Assembly: GCA_003551215.1 (NCBI GenBank)
Contig: PUMD01000153.1
Span: 1-41,883, forward strand
Source: Clostridia bacterium
GTDB lineage: Bacteria; Bacillota; Sulfobacillia; SLMV01
Direction of reading: 5' to 3'
Length of the DNA stretch: 41,883 nt
This document shows, piece after piece, positions 8,601 through 15,185 of this stretch (positions within the stretch are counted from its first letter, which is position 1; every line of letters begins with the position of its first letter). The notes beneath the pieces were generated by a model. That model did no database searches. It was not told where the DNA came from and worked only from the letters and a program-made list of their open reading frames with translations. The translations under genes and the position numbers were made by a program.

Positions 8601-9364
8601 AGACCCCGGCCAGCGCCGCCGAGGATTTCATACGGCGGGTTCGCGACAGGTGCAGGGACGAGACGCTGGATTCCATCAACCTCAGCATATCGCTGGGAGC
8701 ATCCACCAAGATGGACCCGGACCGTGACATGCGGGATGTGCTGAAGGAAGCAGAGGACCGGATGTACCGGCGCAAGCTGCTCGAGTCAGAAAGCGTACAC
8801 AGCGCGCTGGTATCATCGCTGAGAAGGACGCTGGTAACAAGCGAGACAGAAACGGCAGAACACGTAGAGCGAATGCGGCAGATGGCGCTGCAGCTGGGCA
8901 ACAAGCTGGATCTGGGAGCCGAAGATCTGGAGAACCTGGCGCTGCTTGCACGGCACCACGACATTGGCCTGGTGGCGATCCCCGAAAAGCTGCACGAAAA
9001 GGACGGTTCCCTGACTGAGGAGGAAGCCGCAGAACTCCGGCGCCACCCCGAAATCGGCTACCGCATTGCCCAGACCTCTGCGGAGCTGTCCCCCATAGCA
9101 CGCGATATTCTCGCTCACCACGAGTGGTTCAACGGTGAGGGCTATCCGCAGGGCCTGCAGGGCGAGGACATACCCCTTCTGGCCAGGATAATCGCTGTGG
9201 TGGATGCCTACGAGACCATGACCAGGCTGCAGGATGATGTCACCCATGCGGAGGCACTCGACCGGCTGCGCGGCAGGGCCGGCACCCAGCTGGACCCCGA
9301 TATCGTCAATCTGTTTGCTCAGCTTTTTCCCCACGGACCGCCCTGGGAGGATGAATCCAACTAA
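5633..9364 (+). CDS. MEDS/PAS/GAF sensor with GGDEF and HD-GYP c-di-GMP domains
   Basis: 1243 residues, no transmembrane helix, so a cytosolic sensor. Order: MEDS domain (about 35-215, with CCYDSRR and a VHSRIL end), PAS (about 235-355), PAS (360-485), GAF (495-630), PAS (645-765), PAS (780-895), GGDEF (900-1050), HD-GYP-like (1070-1235). The GGDEF site is intact (VGGDEF near 980) and an RSED inhibitory I-site sits five residues before it, so cyclase activity with product inhibition is likely. The HD domain keeps HHDIG and HHEWFNGEGYP, with Asn for the usual Asp in DGxGYP, so c-di-GMP hydrolysis is plausible. MEDS domains are known from DcmR-type one-carbon sensors, but the signal here is unknown. 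An alternative ATG lies two codons downstream. Confidence 0.93.
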   Translation: MGMILLASRTIRDMTSNVRELAVRETAEELFPPLQEPKDSHLAAVYDSEDMYLDSVRHFFASGRSDGVSCVLITDNPEDPAAGADNHLLQKRAETTLQFSSATIKQGDATDAADEINGALAKLQVAGEHELRVAVSLQSLADLPPENLLEEESHLDRLLSDWQAVRIMCCYDSRRLNVNRLQAVLQVHSRILRVPTWCQSPLYLPLTHGDDDLVSACLERLQRQTESAQYIHLLHDMLINTAQPMAVVTDEGNVTMCNRAFCQLLGYSREQLCHMDWLEDLTPRKWQSQDQHVMDKLHETGKPQRFEKEYLHSDGSPIPVELLVHQLQQGCGDPRYYYVFATDISARKKIEDSLRQSRETAWTIFNNAHDAFFVHDARGRIIEVNDRMLDMFGVRRDEVSSYSLSDDFTAEDWDETNPGVLQHRWSRALEGEDQLFAWKARRPDDGETFDAEMYLTKMQLGGQTVLLTSARDVSDRKKAEAALEDTKRTIQRLHNVALQLGGVSDEEEVYRMTVEAAEEILEMSMCVLDVLEDNMLIPKAHSSDVSLDGARAMSLDEGIGGKTFREQKTFIIPNLQAEEDAEPVRSDYRSLISIPMGDIGIFQAISTEVNAFGCQDAELLEILIRHAAEAVKRIRTQRQLRRGREQFRTLVAEYEVIFEGTQDGIFLVEVTEEGRFVALRANSSLQQMMGADEDEIRGSSWEHLIGSELNLKIRDHFIRCLSTRRPVSLEIAPSQSGQTRHFHVRISPIISNDRVEHLVGSVRETTEQKSMQRALQESEEKYRVLAERANDLIVIIQDGELTYLNNAVSSMLGYDDAELLGEDWLVMIHPDDRDRVLKYHRRRMRGDEDVPPIYETALLHSDGRKVHVEVNASVITYEGEPANLTVLRDITERKSAEEKLRYLSIHDQLTGLYNRAYFDDTIERLDTPRQLPLTVVMGDVNGLKLVNDAFGHEMGDRLLQHTAYLLKGCCRSEDVLARVGGDEFAVVLPQTPASAAEDFIRRVRDRCRDETLDSINLSISLGASTKMDPDRDMRDVLKEAEDRMYRRKLLESESVHSALVSSLRRTLVTSETETAEHVERMRQMALQLGNKLDLGAEDLENLALLARHHDIGLVAIPEKLHEKDGSLTEEEAAELRRHPEIGYRIAQTSAELSPIARDILAHHEWFNGEGYPQGLQGEDIPLLARIIAVVDAYETMTRLQDDVTHAEALDRLRGRAGTQLDPDIVNLFAQLFPHGPPWEDESN

Positions 9365-9491
9365 GCCGTGGACGGCAGCATGGTCCAATCAGGACAGCTC
9401 GTCAGGCAGGCTGCCGCAGAAGTCGGCGTTTTCGGTAAACGACGATGAACCTGCAGACTGCAGTTCTGCCGGCCAGGAGAGTTCATCCCTA

Positions 9492-10193
9492 TCAGGTGGG
9501 CCACCACCGTACCGCGTCTTTGACCGCGGCAGGTACCGGCATCTGCCTCCTTTGGCCGATCTCGGCCAGCTCGCACAGTGTCCAGCGGGCTGTCGTTTGC
9601 GGGCAGAGCTCGAGACTGCATAGCAGCTTCTGGAAAAGACTCCAGGCTGTCCGCATCTTCTGTGGCGTAAAAGGCGGGTCGTAGCTGAGGCAGAAGGCAC
9701 ACAGCCTGCCTGCGTCCTCTTCCCGTCTGCCTCTTGAGGTCGACTCAAAATCCACCCGGTAGACGGTGTCAGTCCCGGACTGGCGTATGAAGTTGCGCAT
9801 ATTCATGTCACGCAAAATGAGCTCAGAGCTGTGCTCATCCAGCGCATCATATATTTGCTTCAGTGATTCTGAAAGCCCTTTTGTGACCTGGTCGGGGAAC
9901 CGGTAGATGCAGTCGACCAGAACCTTCCCCTCGATGAACTCGTAAACGGCAGCCCCATCCTCCGCATGATGAAGCCGGGGCACCGGCACGCCCCGGACCT
10001 GCAGAAGGCGCAGGGTGCGTATCTCTTCGGAGAATCTATCCGGATCGGTGAATTCTTTTATCACCACCGTGCGGGCAGACCCATCCCCGGTGATCACCCG
10101 CACCTTGAACACGTCGTTTCTCTTGCTGCGGAACCGTCCCAGAAGTTGGGTCCGCTGAACATCCCAGCGCCTGATCAGCTCATCATTCAGCAC
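9492..10193 (-). CDS. kinase-fold protein (RIO1/APH-like), possible salvage kinase
   Basis: 233 residues with the core of the protein-kinase/aminoglycoside-phosphotransferase fold: a lysine in VVIKEF, a glutamate in FSEEIRTL, the catalytic-loop pattern LILRDMNMRNF (D129, N134) and a metal-binding Asp in YRVDFES (D148). All key residues are present, so it should transfer phosphate from ATP, either to a small molecule or to a protein. It starts with GTG and overlaps the end of the MobB-like gene by 11 bp, making it the last gene of the ECF operon. Kinases in ECF operons often trap an imported vitamin by phosphorylation, so it may rephosphorylate a cofactor precursor. That role is inference. Confidence 0.75.
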   Translation of the reverse strand: MLNDELIRRWDVQRTQLLGRFRSKRNDVFKVRVITGDGSARTVVIKEFTDPDRFSEEIRTLRLLQVRGVPVPRLHHAEDGAAVYEFIEGKVLVDCIYRFPDQVTKGLSESLKQIYDALDEHSSELILRDMNMRNFIRQSGTDTVYRVDFESTSRGRREEDAGRLCAFCLSYDPPFTPQKMRTAWSLFQKLLCSLELCPQTTARWTLCELAEIGQRRQMPVPAAVKDAVRWWPT

Positions 10194-10950
10194 TCTGCCC
10201 GCCGCCTCCTATGGTAACCGAGATTTCTGCTCCCGGAACATATCCGTCCAGCTCTGCTGCCACACCTTCCACCGCATTTTTCAGGATCCTCTGCACGAAA
10301 GGCACCATATCAACCGGTTTTCCACCTATCCTCAGCTGCACCTGATCCTGCGTCTGCACCGGGCAATCCGCGGCTTCTGCCTCCCCGCGCAGTATCCTCG
10401 CCGTCATCTGCCGGCAGGAGAAGCCGCATTCCCCGCAGCATTCAACCGGAAGGTTGGGAAGTGGGGTGAAGACTGTTTCCTCGATGAGGTCCACCAGGCG
10501 TCCGGCTTCAGTCACCGCGTTTATCACTGGAAGATCCCCGAATCTGTCGATTTTTTCGGATATGCGTCCAGAGACGGCAAAAACGGTTTCGTCCAGCTTC
10601 TCCTGCAAAGTGGCCTCGTCGTGGGCACAGACGATCTTCGGCAGGTGAAAGTCCTCCACCCCTTCCATTACCACAAAATCATGGCAGTAAAAGCGGAGAA
10701 TCTCGGCCACCGGCAGCCTGCGTTTGAACAGTACATCCGTCTCCTGCAGCCCGCGGGCGGTTACCAGCTGGGCACCAGCCCGGTGGTGGCGGTCGGTATT
10801 GGTTCCCTCGGTGTCGATGGCAAAGTCCTCAAAATGTATGTCCTTGATCGAACCCACCGAATACCTTCTGCGCTTCAGTTCGGTTATTGCATGCTCTATG
10901 GTGGTGGTCTTCCCCGTTTTGGAGACACCCACTACAGAAAATGCTCGCAT
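10183..10950 (-). CDS. mobB: MobB-like GTP-binding protein with C-terminal cysteine cluster
   Basis: 255 residues. The N-terminal ~160 match MobB, the GTP-binding partner of MobA in guanylating molybdopterin: a P-loop GVSKTGKT at residues 8-15, a switch-like SIKDIHFEDF near 35-44, GTNTDRHHRAGA near 54 and an FVVMEGVEDF strand near 93. After residue ~168 comes a segment of CCGECGFSC, 16 residues, then another C, resembling the small [4Fe-4S]-binding domain of corrinoid and CO-dehydrogenase-associated proteins. Ordinary MobB proteins lack it. The start has GGGAGG 8 nt upstream. It lies 15 bp after ecfT and overlaps the kinase gene, placing a Moco-maturation protein inside an uptake operon. Confidence 0.85.
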   Translation of the reverse strand: MRAFSVVGVSKTGKTTTIEHAITELKRRRYSVGSIKDIHFEDFAIDTEGTNTDRHHRAGAQLVTARGLQETDVLFKRRLPVAEILRFYCHDFVVMEGVEDFHLPKIVCAHDEATLQEKLDETVFAVSGRISEKIDRFGDLPVINAVTEAGRLVDLIEETVFTPLPNLPVECCGECGFSCRQMTARILRGEAEAADCPVQTQDQVQLRIGGKPVDMVPFVQRILKNAVEGVAAELDGYVPGAEISVTIGGGGQSAE

Positions 10951-10965
10951 CGCAAAGACCTCCCG

Positions 10966-11724
10966 TCAGATTCGTCCTATCCTCCAGGCGGCCAGCAGAA
11001 AGACCGCCGTGGCTGCCACTGCGGCCCCCATTACCGCATAATCGCCGCCGTGCATCTGGAGGCTGCGGTACGAGGTTCGCTGATCGTGGGCGCGGAATGC
11101 CCTCATCTCCACGGCGATGGCCAGCTTCTGCGATTTGCCCAGCACGCTTGAGACCATGGGCATAAGCAGATAGGAATAGATCTGCAGGCGCTGGCCCAAC
11201 GGAACCTCATCGAGCTTCAATCCTCTCAGCTGAACCGCGGTCAGTACGTCCTCTGCCTCCTGCCGCAAAAGCGGCAGAAAACGGATAGCAAGCGCTACCA
11301 TGAAAGCTATCTCATAGGGGATTCCCCACTGATACAGCCCCTGCACCACATCCCGCGAGCTGGCCGTGGTAACGATGCCGGCGGAAATAACTATGATGAG
11401 GACCCGCAGGATGATGGTCACCCCCCGGTCCAGCCCCACGCTGGTCACAAGTGAAACCCCACCGAGACTGACCAGCACCTCACCTCCCGGGGTGAAAATG
11501 CTCTGAATAACAGCCATGGCGGCAAACAGATATAAAAGCTTGCGCAACCTGAGCAGTATGCCTGCTACATCCACGCCGAAGGCGATAGCCGCCAGCCACC
11601 CGCAGGCCAGCACCGCGGTCATCATCACAGCATCCTGCAGCAGTACGGCCAGACTGGAGATGCACATCACCAGCACGAGCTTGCTGCGGGGGTCAAACTG
11701 ATCTGTGCTGGTTTCGGCAGTCAT
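10966..11724 (-). CDS. ecfT: ECF transporter transmembrane (T) component
   Basis: 252 residues with five to six hydrophobic segments and the T-component signature region. The cytoplasmic coupling helices near residues 160-200 contain an ARG-like motif, QLRGLKLDEVP, that contacts the two ATPases. The start FDPRSKL is typical of EcfT/CbiQ. It overlaps the upstream ATPase gene by 32 bp. With the two ATPases and the S component upstream it completes a four-subunit energy-coupling-factor importer in one operon, which is a dedicated (group I) arrangement. Confidence 0.92.
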   Translation of the reverse strand: MTAETSTDQFDPRSKLVLVMCISSLAVLLQDAVMMTAVLACGWLAAIAFGVDVAGILLRLRKLLYLFAAMAVIQSIFTPGGEVLVSLGGVSLVTSVGLDRGVTIILRVLIIVISAGIVTTASSRDVVQGLYQWGIPYEIAFMVALAIRFLPLLRQEAEDVLTAVQLRGLKLDEVPLGQRLQIYSYLLMPMVSSVLGKSQKLAIAVEMRAFRAHDQRTSYRSLQMHGGDYAVMGAAVAATAVFLLAAWRIGRI

Positions 11725-12367
11725 CGGTTATCTCACCCCCGCGAAGCTGTACCACTCGCTCGGCCAGGTCGCCGACAAATCGGCTGTCGTGGCTTATAAT
11801 CAGCATCCCCACGCCCTCATCATGCAGCCGCATCAGCAGCTTGCTCAGCTCGGCTTTCCGCTTTACATCCAGGGCAGTGGTGGGCTCGTCCAGAATCAGA
11901 AACTGCGGTCGGTTCATCAGGACCGCCGCCAGGGCCAGGCGCTGCTTCTCCCCCCGGCTCAAAACGAAGGGAAAGCTGTCCTGTAGGTGCTGCAGGTCGA
12001 ACTGCTTCAGCATGGCGTCCGCCCGCCTGCGGATCTCATCTTCATCGACTCGCTGCACCCGGAGCAAAAAGCTGAGTTCCTCTCTCGCGGTGGGTGCGAA
12101 CAGCTGCCGCTGGGGCTGTTGAAACAGATAACCTACCTCCGATCCGATCTCCGCAAGGGACATACCGTCTGCACTGCGCCCGCCGATTTCCACCCGCCCT
12201 GACCCCGGCTTCAGGATGCCGGCTGCCAGCTTGCCCACGGTGGTTTTGCCGCTGCCGTTGGGACCCACCAGGGCGGTGATGCCGCCGCAGGTGAGGTGCA
12301 GATCAACCCCGCGTACCACCTGCTGGCTGCCGTCGTAGCTGAAGCTGACATCCACCAGCTCAATCAC
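11693..12367 (-). CDS. ecfA: ECF transporter ATP-binding protein (second A subunit)
   Basis: About 224 residues. Walker A GPNGSGKTT, Q-loop LFQQPQRQLF, signature LSRGEKQR, Walker B FLILDEPTTALD and the H-loop IISHDSR are all present. The Q-loop followed by QLF is characteristic of CbiO/EcfA ATPases. I chose the GTG at 12367 because GGGAGG lies 7 nt upstream and the protein then starts with the canonical IELVDVSFSY strand; the longer GTG start at 12388 is possible. It overlaps the end of the preceding ATPase by 8 bp and pairs with it as a heterodimer. Confidence 0.93.
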   Translation of the reverse strand: MIELVDVSFSYDGSQQVVRGVDLHLTCGGITALVGPNGSGKTTVGKLAAGILKPGSGRVEIGGRSADGMSLAEIGSEVGYLFQQPQRQLFAPTAREELSFLLRVQRVDEDEIRRRADAMLKQFDLQHLQDSFPFVLSRGEKQRLALAAVLMNRPQFLILDEPTTALDVKRKAELSKLLMRLHDEGVGMLIISHDSRFVGDLAERVVQLRGGEITDDCRNQHRSV

Positions 12368-13121
12368 GGCAGACCCTCCCGGCGTCACCTTCGCAATAGG
12401 GCCAGCCTGCTTGATAATCTACCAGCTGTCCGTCGTGCAGAACTTTGACCCGATCGGCGATGTCCAGGTTGTCGGGATCGTGCTCTACGGTGACCACTGC
12501 CTTTCCCTCGCCGGCCAATTCTCTTATCAGCCGCCGGATCCGCTTTTTCCCATCGGCGTCCAGCTGGGACATGACCTCATCGAAAATGAGAATCTGCGGC
12601 TGCAGGCTCAACACCGATGCCAACGCCACCAGCTGCTTTTGCCCCCCGGAGAGATGATGCGGGTTCCGGTGGCGAAGTTCCTCGGGCAGCCCCACGGTGT
12701 GCATCACCCGCTGCACGGTGAGCTCTATCTCCGCCGGCGGTACGCAGAGGTTCTCCGGTCCGAAGGCGATCTCATCTTCGACGGCCGGGAAAAACAGCTG
12801 CGTGTCGGGGTCCTGAAACACGATTCCCAGCCGGCTGGCAACCTCGGGCACAGTCAGCTGGCGGGTGCTGACTCCTTCGACAAGGACATCCCCGCTCATC
12901 TGCCCGGGGCGGATGAGCGGTATGATCCCGCTGAGGCAGTGACAAAGTGTGGTCTTGCCGCTGCCGCTGAGCCCCATGATGGTCACCACCTCACCGCTTC
13001 TGACCCGCAGGTCCACGCCCGAAAAAAGCGGCTCCCCGGCGTCCGGAAAGCTGAAGGTCAAACCGCGGGCGGCCAGCGGATAATCTAATCCAGTTTTATC
13101 TCCATCAGGTACTTGTTCCAC
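12360..13121 (-). CDS. ecfA: ECF transporter ATP-binding protein (first A subunit)
   Basis: 253 residues. Walker A GLSGSGKTT, Q-loop FQDPDTQLFF, signature LSGGQKQL, Walker B ILIFDEVMSQLD and H-loop TVEHDPD identify an EcfA-type ATPase. The Walker B sequence ends DEV instead of the usual DEP, but the catalytic glutamate is present. The start is a GTG that overlaps the SUOX-fold gene by 37 bp with a poor ribosome site, so the exact start is uncertain and reinitiation is likely. It pairs with the second ATPase encoded immediately downstream. Confidence 0.92.
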   Translation of the reverse strand: MEQVPDGDKTGLDYPLAARGLTFSFPDAGEPLFSGVDLRVRSGEVVTIMGLSGSGKTTLCHCLSGIIPLIRPGQMSGDVLVEGVSTRQLTVPEVASRLGIVFQDPDTQLFFPAVEDEIAFGPENLCVPPAEIELTVQRVMHTVGLPEELRHRNPHHLSGGQKQLVALASVLSLQPQILIFDEVMSQLDADGKKRIRRLIRELAGEGKAVVTVEHDPDNLDIADRVKVLHDGQLVDYQAGWPYCEGDAGRVCRD

Positions 13122-13597
13122 CGCTGGCCGAACTCATCCTCTCTGATTATCAGCTGGTAGGGGCCCACGCCCCCGTCTTCCCTGGAGGCCATGGGTTCGC
13201 CGTCGATCTTGTAGGCGATGTAGACGTTGTCCTCCTGCATTACCTCATCGATGTTCAGCGCCACTGTATAGCCGTCCACCGCCTGGGTGATCACCTGCTG
13301 CACCTCGTCAGTCGGTAGATCGTAGTATTCGAGCAGATCTCGAAGCCTGACCCCGGTATACACCGAATCCCGAACCGCACCCTCGCTGCTTCTCATGGTG
13401 GCTTCAAACTCGTGCTCCGGAAGCCCGGAGACGGTCTCGAAGTCTGCAGTGGCTATTCTTTCTCCGTGCATTTCGATGTAGAGTTTGGCCTCTCTCTGCG
13501 CCGCCAGTCGATCTCCCCGGTCCGCCATGTTCAGATAGGCGAAAATCCCCACCATAACTACCAGAACTGCTGTCGCTGCTGCTACCGTCCTGTTCAT
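13085..13597 (-). CDS. membrane-anchored protein with sulfite-oxidase-type molybdopterin-binding fold
   Basis: 170 residues from the ATG at 13597, chosen because GGAGG lies 6 nt upstream; an in-frame extension to 13621 lacks such a site. One N-terminal membrane helix (about 5-22) is followed by an extracytoplasmic domain. It carries the Oxidored_molyb (sulfite oxidase/YedY) pattern: VYTGVRLRDLLEYY, then AVDGYTVAL, YIAYKIDGEP, GGVGPYQLI and FGQRWNKYLMEI. There is no cysteine at all, so the Mo-ligating Cys of sulfite oxidases is absent and a classical Mo enzyme is excluded. Beside an ECF transporter it may act as a binding or chaperone domain for a pterin-like ligand. It is homologous in pattern to the lipoprotein at 14410. 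Confidence 0.8.
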   Translation of the reverse strand: MNRTVAAATAVLVVMVGIFAYLNMADRGDRLAAQREAKLYIEMHGERIATADFETVSGLPEHEFEATMRSSEGAVRDSVYTGVRLRDLLEYYDLPTDEVQQVITQAVDGYTVALNIDEVMQEDNVYIAYKIDGEPMASREDGGVGPYQLIIREDEFGQRWNKYLMEIKLD

Positions 13598-13769
13598 CGT
13601 ATACCTCCATTCAAAGGCCAAAGCAAACTAACCACGCGACCGGCAGGTAAGCTGGCGAAATGACCGCACAGCTCATCGCGGTCTAAAACCCGTCTGCGGG
13701 TGCTGCGCCCCCCTGAAATCTTCAAGCAAACCAGCACAGAGAATACTGCGGTCTGCACGGCCCCCTCAG

Positions 13770-14330
13770 CTAGAAGGAAATCTGCCGTTCAAAGCGCTTT
13801 TTCACCTGATTTGCTACCACCCCGCCCAATCCACCAGACAGCGATGCGGCCGACAGGCTGAGCATAAGCGGGACGAAAGGAAGTCGGAAGATGATCAGGC
13901 CAACCAGCACCGTACCACTGGCGTTTGCGGCTATCCCGGCTGCGAAGCAGCAGCCCGGACAGCACCCCCGGTGACCCGAGAGCAACCACACCAGATCCAC
14001 TGCCAGTCCGGGCAGAATATAGGTGAGGATGCTCACCATACCGTGGGTGCCCAGAATACCAAGGGCCATCACCACGATGGCCTGAACGACCGCTATCAGC
14101 GTAGCGGCACCGAGTTTGCCCACCAGGGCGGCCCCCAGCACCAGCCACATCATGTAAAATCCTCCTGCTATCACTCCTCCGGGAACGAAAAGCGGACCGG
14201 TTATTATGTGAGCCAGCGGCACGACAAGCGGTTTTGTCGCCACGCCAAGGCAGGCCATCAAGGCTATTATCATCAGATCAGAGACTGATACACCGCGCAA
14301 AAAGGCACGCACCCTTCCCATACTTTTCAA
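13770..14330 (-). CDS. ECF transporter substrate-specificity (S) component
   Basis: 186 residues, five to six hydrophobic helices with glycine-rich loops and few charges. The layout matches ECF S components, especially the YkoE-like group (GPLFVPGGVIAGGFYM, GKLGAATL). The S component captures the small-molecule substrate and docks on EcfT. The start is TTG with GGAGG 6 nt upstream; an ATG three codons later is an alternative. A cysteine patch (GCCPGCC near residue 125) lies between helices, which is unusual for this family and could bind a metal or a thiol-reactive ligand. Substrate is not readable from sequence. The operon context points to a molybdopterin- or molybdenum-related compound. 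Confidence 0.8.
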   Translation of the reverse strand: MKSMGRVRAFLRGVSVSDLMIIALMACLGVATKPLVVPLAHIITGPLFVPGGVIAGGFYMMWLVLGAALVGKLGAATLIAVVQAIVVMALGILGTHGMVSILTYILPGLAVDLVWLLSGHRGCCPGCCFAAGIAANASGTVLVGLIIFRLPFVPLMLSLSAASLSGGLGGVVANQVKKRFERQISF

Positions 14331-14409
14331 TCAACACCTCCATCTGCTGACCAAAGCAAAGGCAGCTTCTGCAAAGGGGCAGCCGGAGAAAATTCCCAAA
14401 GTGCAAGCA

Positions 14410-14985
14410 TCATTCTCCGGTGCAGCTGGGTGAAATCCGGGCGAGAGAGGGCCTTCCCCTGCCGGGAACTGTTCCGCCTTCCCTGGGCAGCAGCTCGATC
14501 TCCACCAGGTTTCTCACCCAGTACATGGTGCTTTCGCCCGGTATGAAGACCCGCAGCGGACCGTCTTCTTCATCCAGCAGGACGCCATCCACCCGGTATG
14601 CGATAATGATCTGAGCGAATGTCAGGATATCGGCGGGAACATCAATCCAGTAGCCGTCTGCCGCCACCAGGCGTACTCCCCCCAGTCCTTCTATCCCTTC
14701 GTCTACCAGCTGCAGCACCTGCTGCAGTGTGGGTCCGTAGATCTGTATTTCGGTATCTCTGCCTTCGCTGTCCCGCACGAACGTGAGGTCCTCCCCCTCA
14801 AGTTGCTTTATCTGCTGCAGACCGATTTCTCTGCTCTCGGCGCCGTAAAGGGTTACGCTGAGCAGCAGCTGCACATCCGGTTGAGGCAATTTGGGTTCGG
14901 CAACCTGCGGTACCCCGCAGGCTGCCAAAAGCACCGCCACAAGGGACAATGAGGCAGCAATCAATCGAGTTTTCACCGGTAGCAT
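14410..14985 (-). CDS. lipoprotein with sulfite-oxidase-type molybdopterin-binding fold
   Basis: 191 residues, first gene after the riboswitch. A lipoprotein signal peptide ends in VLLAAC (Cys23), so the protein is tethered outside the membrane. Residues ~40-175 resemble the Oxidored_molyb fold in the same order as the gene at 13085: IYGPTLQQVLQLV, AADGYWIDVP, IIAYRVDGVLLDEEDGPLRVFIPG and YWVRNLVEIEL. The Mo-ligating cysteine is missing; the only other Cys is near the C-terminus. AGGAGG is only 2 nt from the ATG, so the GTG three codons later (14976) may be the true start. It could be an extracytoplasmic ligand-binding partner, which ECF transporters normally do not have. Confidence 0.8.
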   Translation of the reverse strand: MLPVKTRLIAASLSLVAVLLAACGVPQVAEPKLPQPDVQLLLSVTLYGAESREIGLQQIKQLEGEDLTFVRDSEGRDTEIQIYGPTLQQVLQLVDEGIEGLGGVRLVAADGYWIDVPADILTFAQIIIAYRVDGVLLDEEDGPLRVFIPGESTMYWVRNLVEIELLPREGGTVPGRGRPSLARISPSCTGE

Positions 14986-15035
14986 CGCCTCCTGCCAACG
15001 CTATTTGAACCCGCAACCCACAGGTCTGCTGCATT

Positions 15036-15061
15036 AAAAAAGCCACCCCGAAAAGGAGTGG
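15036..15061 (-). terminator. intrinsic terminator of the riboswitch expression platform
   Basis: On the minus strand CCACTCC, a TTTTC loop and GGGGTGG form a seven-pair stem with one G-T pair, followed by six or more T. It lies 50 bp before the first gene of the ECF operon. Its 5' arm and loop (CTCCTTTTC) can instead pair with GGAAAGGAG of riboswitch stem P1, giving a mutually exclusive antiterminator. Confidence 0.8.
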
Positions 15062-15076
15062 ACAATTTGCCCTATT

Positions 15077-15185
15077 CTCCTTTCCGAACACGGGAGGCCC
15101 GAAGGTTTCCCGTTGGACCCTTGACCGGTCACAACCCCTTAGCCGGGCCTGTGACTCTCCCAACCTTAGGCATTGTGACTCGGAG
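15077..15185 (-). promoter_or_regulatory. Moco (molybdenum/tungsten cofactor) riboswitch-like aptamer
   Basis: The minus-strand RNA opens with CUCCGA (15180-15185), which pairs with the closing CGGAAAGGAG (15077-15086). Inside, GUCACAA (15173-15179) pairs perfectly with UUGUGAC (15128-15134) around a GCCUAAGG-containing sub-domain. A second arm runs from GGUCAAGG to CCUUCGGGCC, followed by UC and a small CCG-UGUU-CGG hairpin. The order CCGAG...GGCCUCC...CGGAAAGG matches my memory of the E. coli moaA Moco aptamer. The genes controlled include mobB and two molybdopterin-fold proteins, which fits. Moco versus the tungsten (Tuco) variant cannot be settled by eye. Confidence 0.62.

Noticed and set aside
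15077..15185. Cobalamin, FMN, THF or SAM riboswitch for the ECF leader
   Set aside because: The conserved cores I recall for these classes (for example the AGGNNA FMN core or the cobalamin box) are absent, while the CCGAG/GGCCUCC/CGGAAAGG order fits the Moco type.
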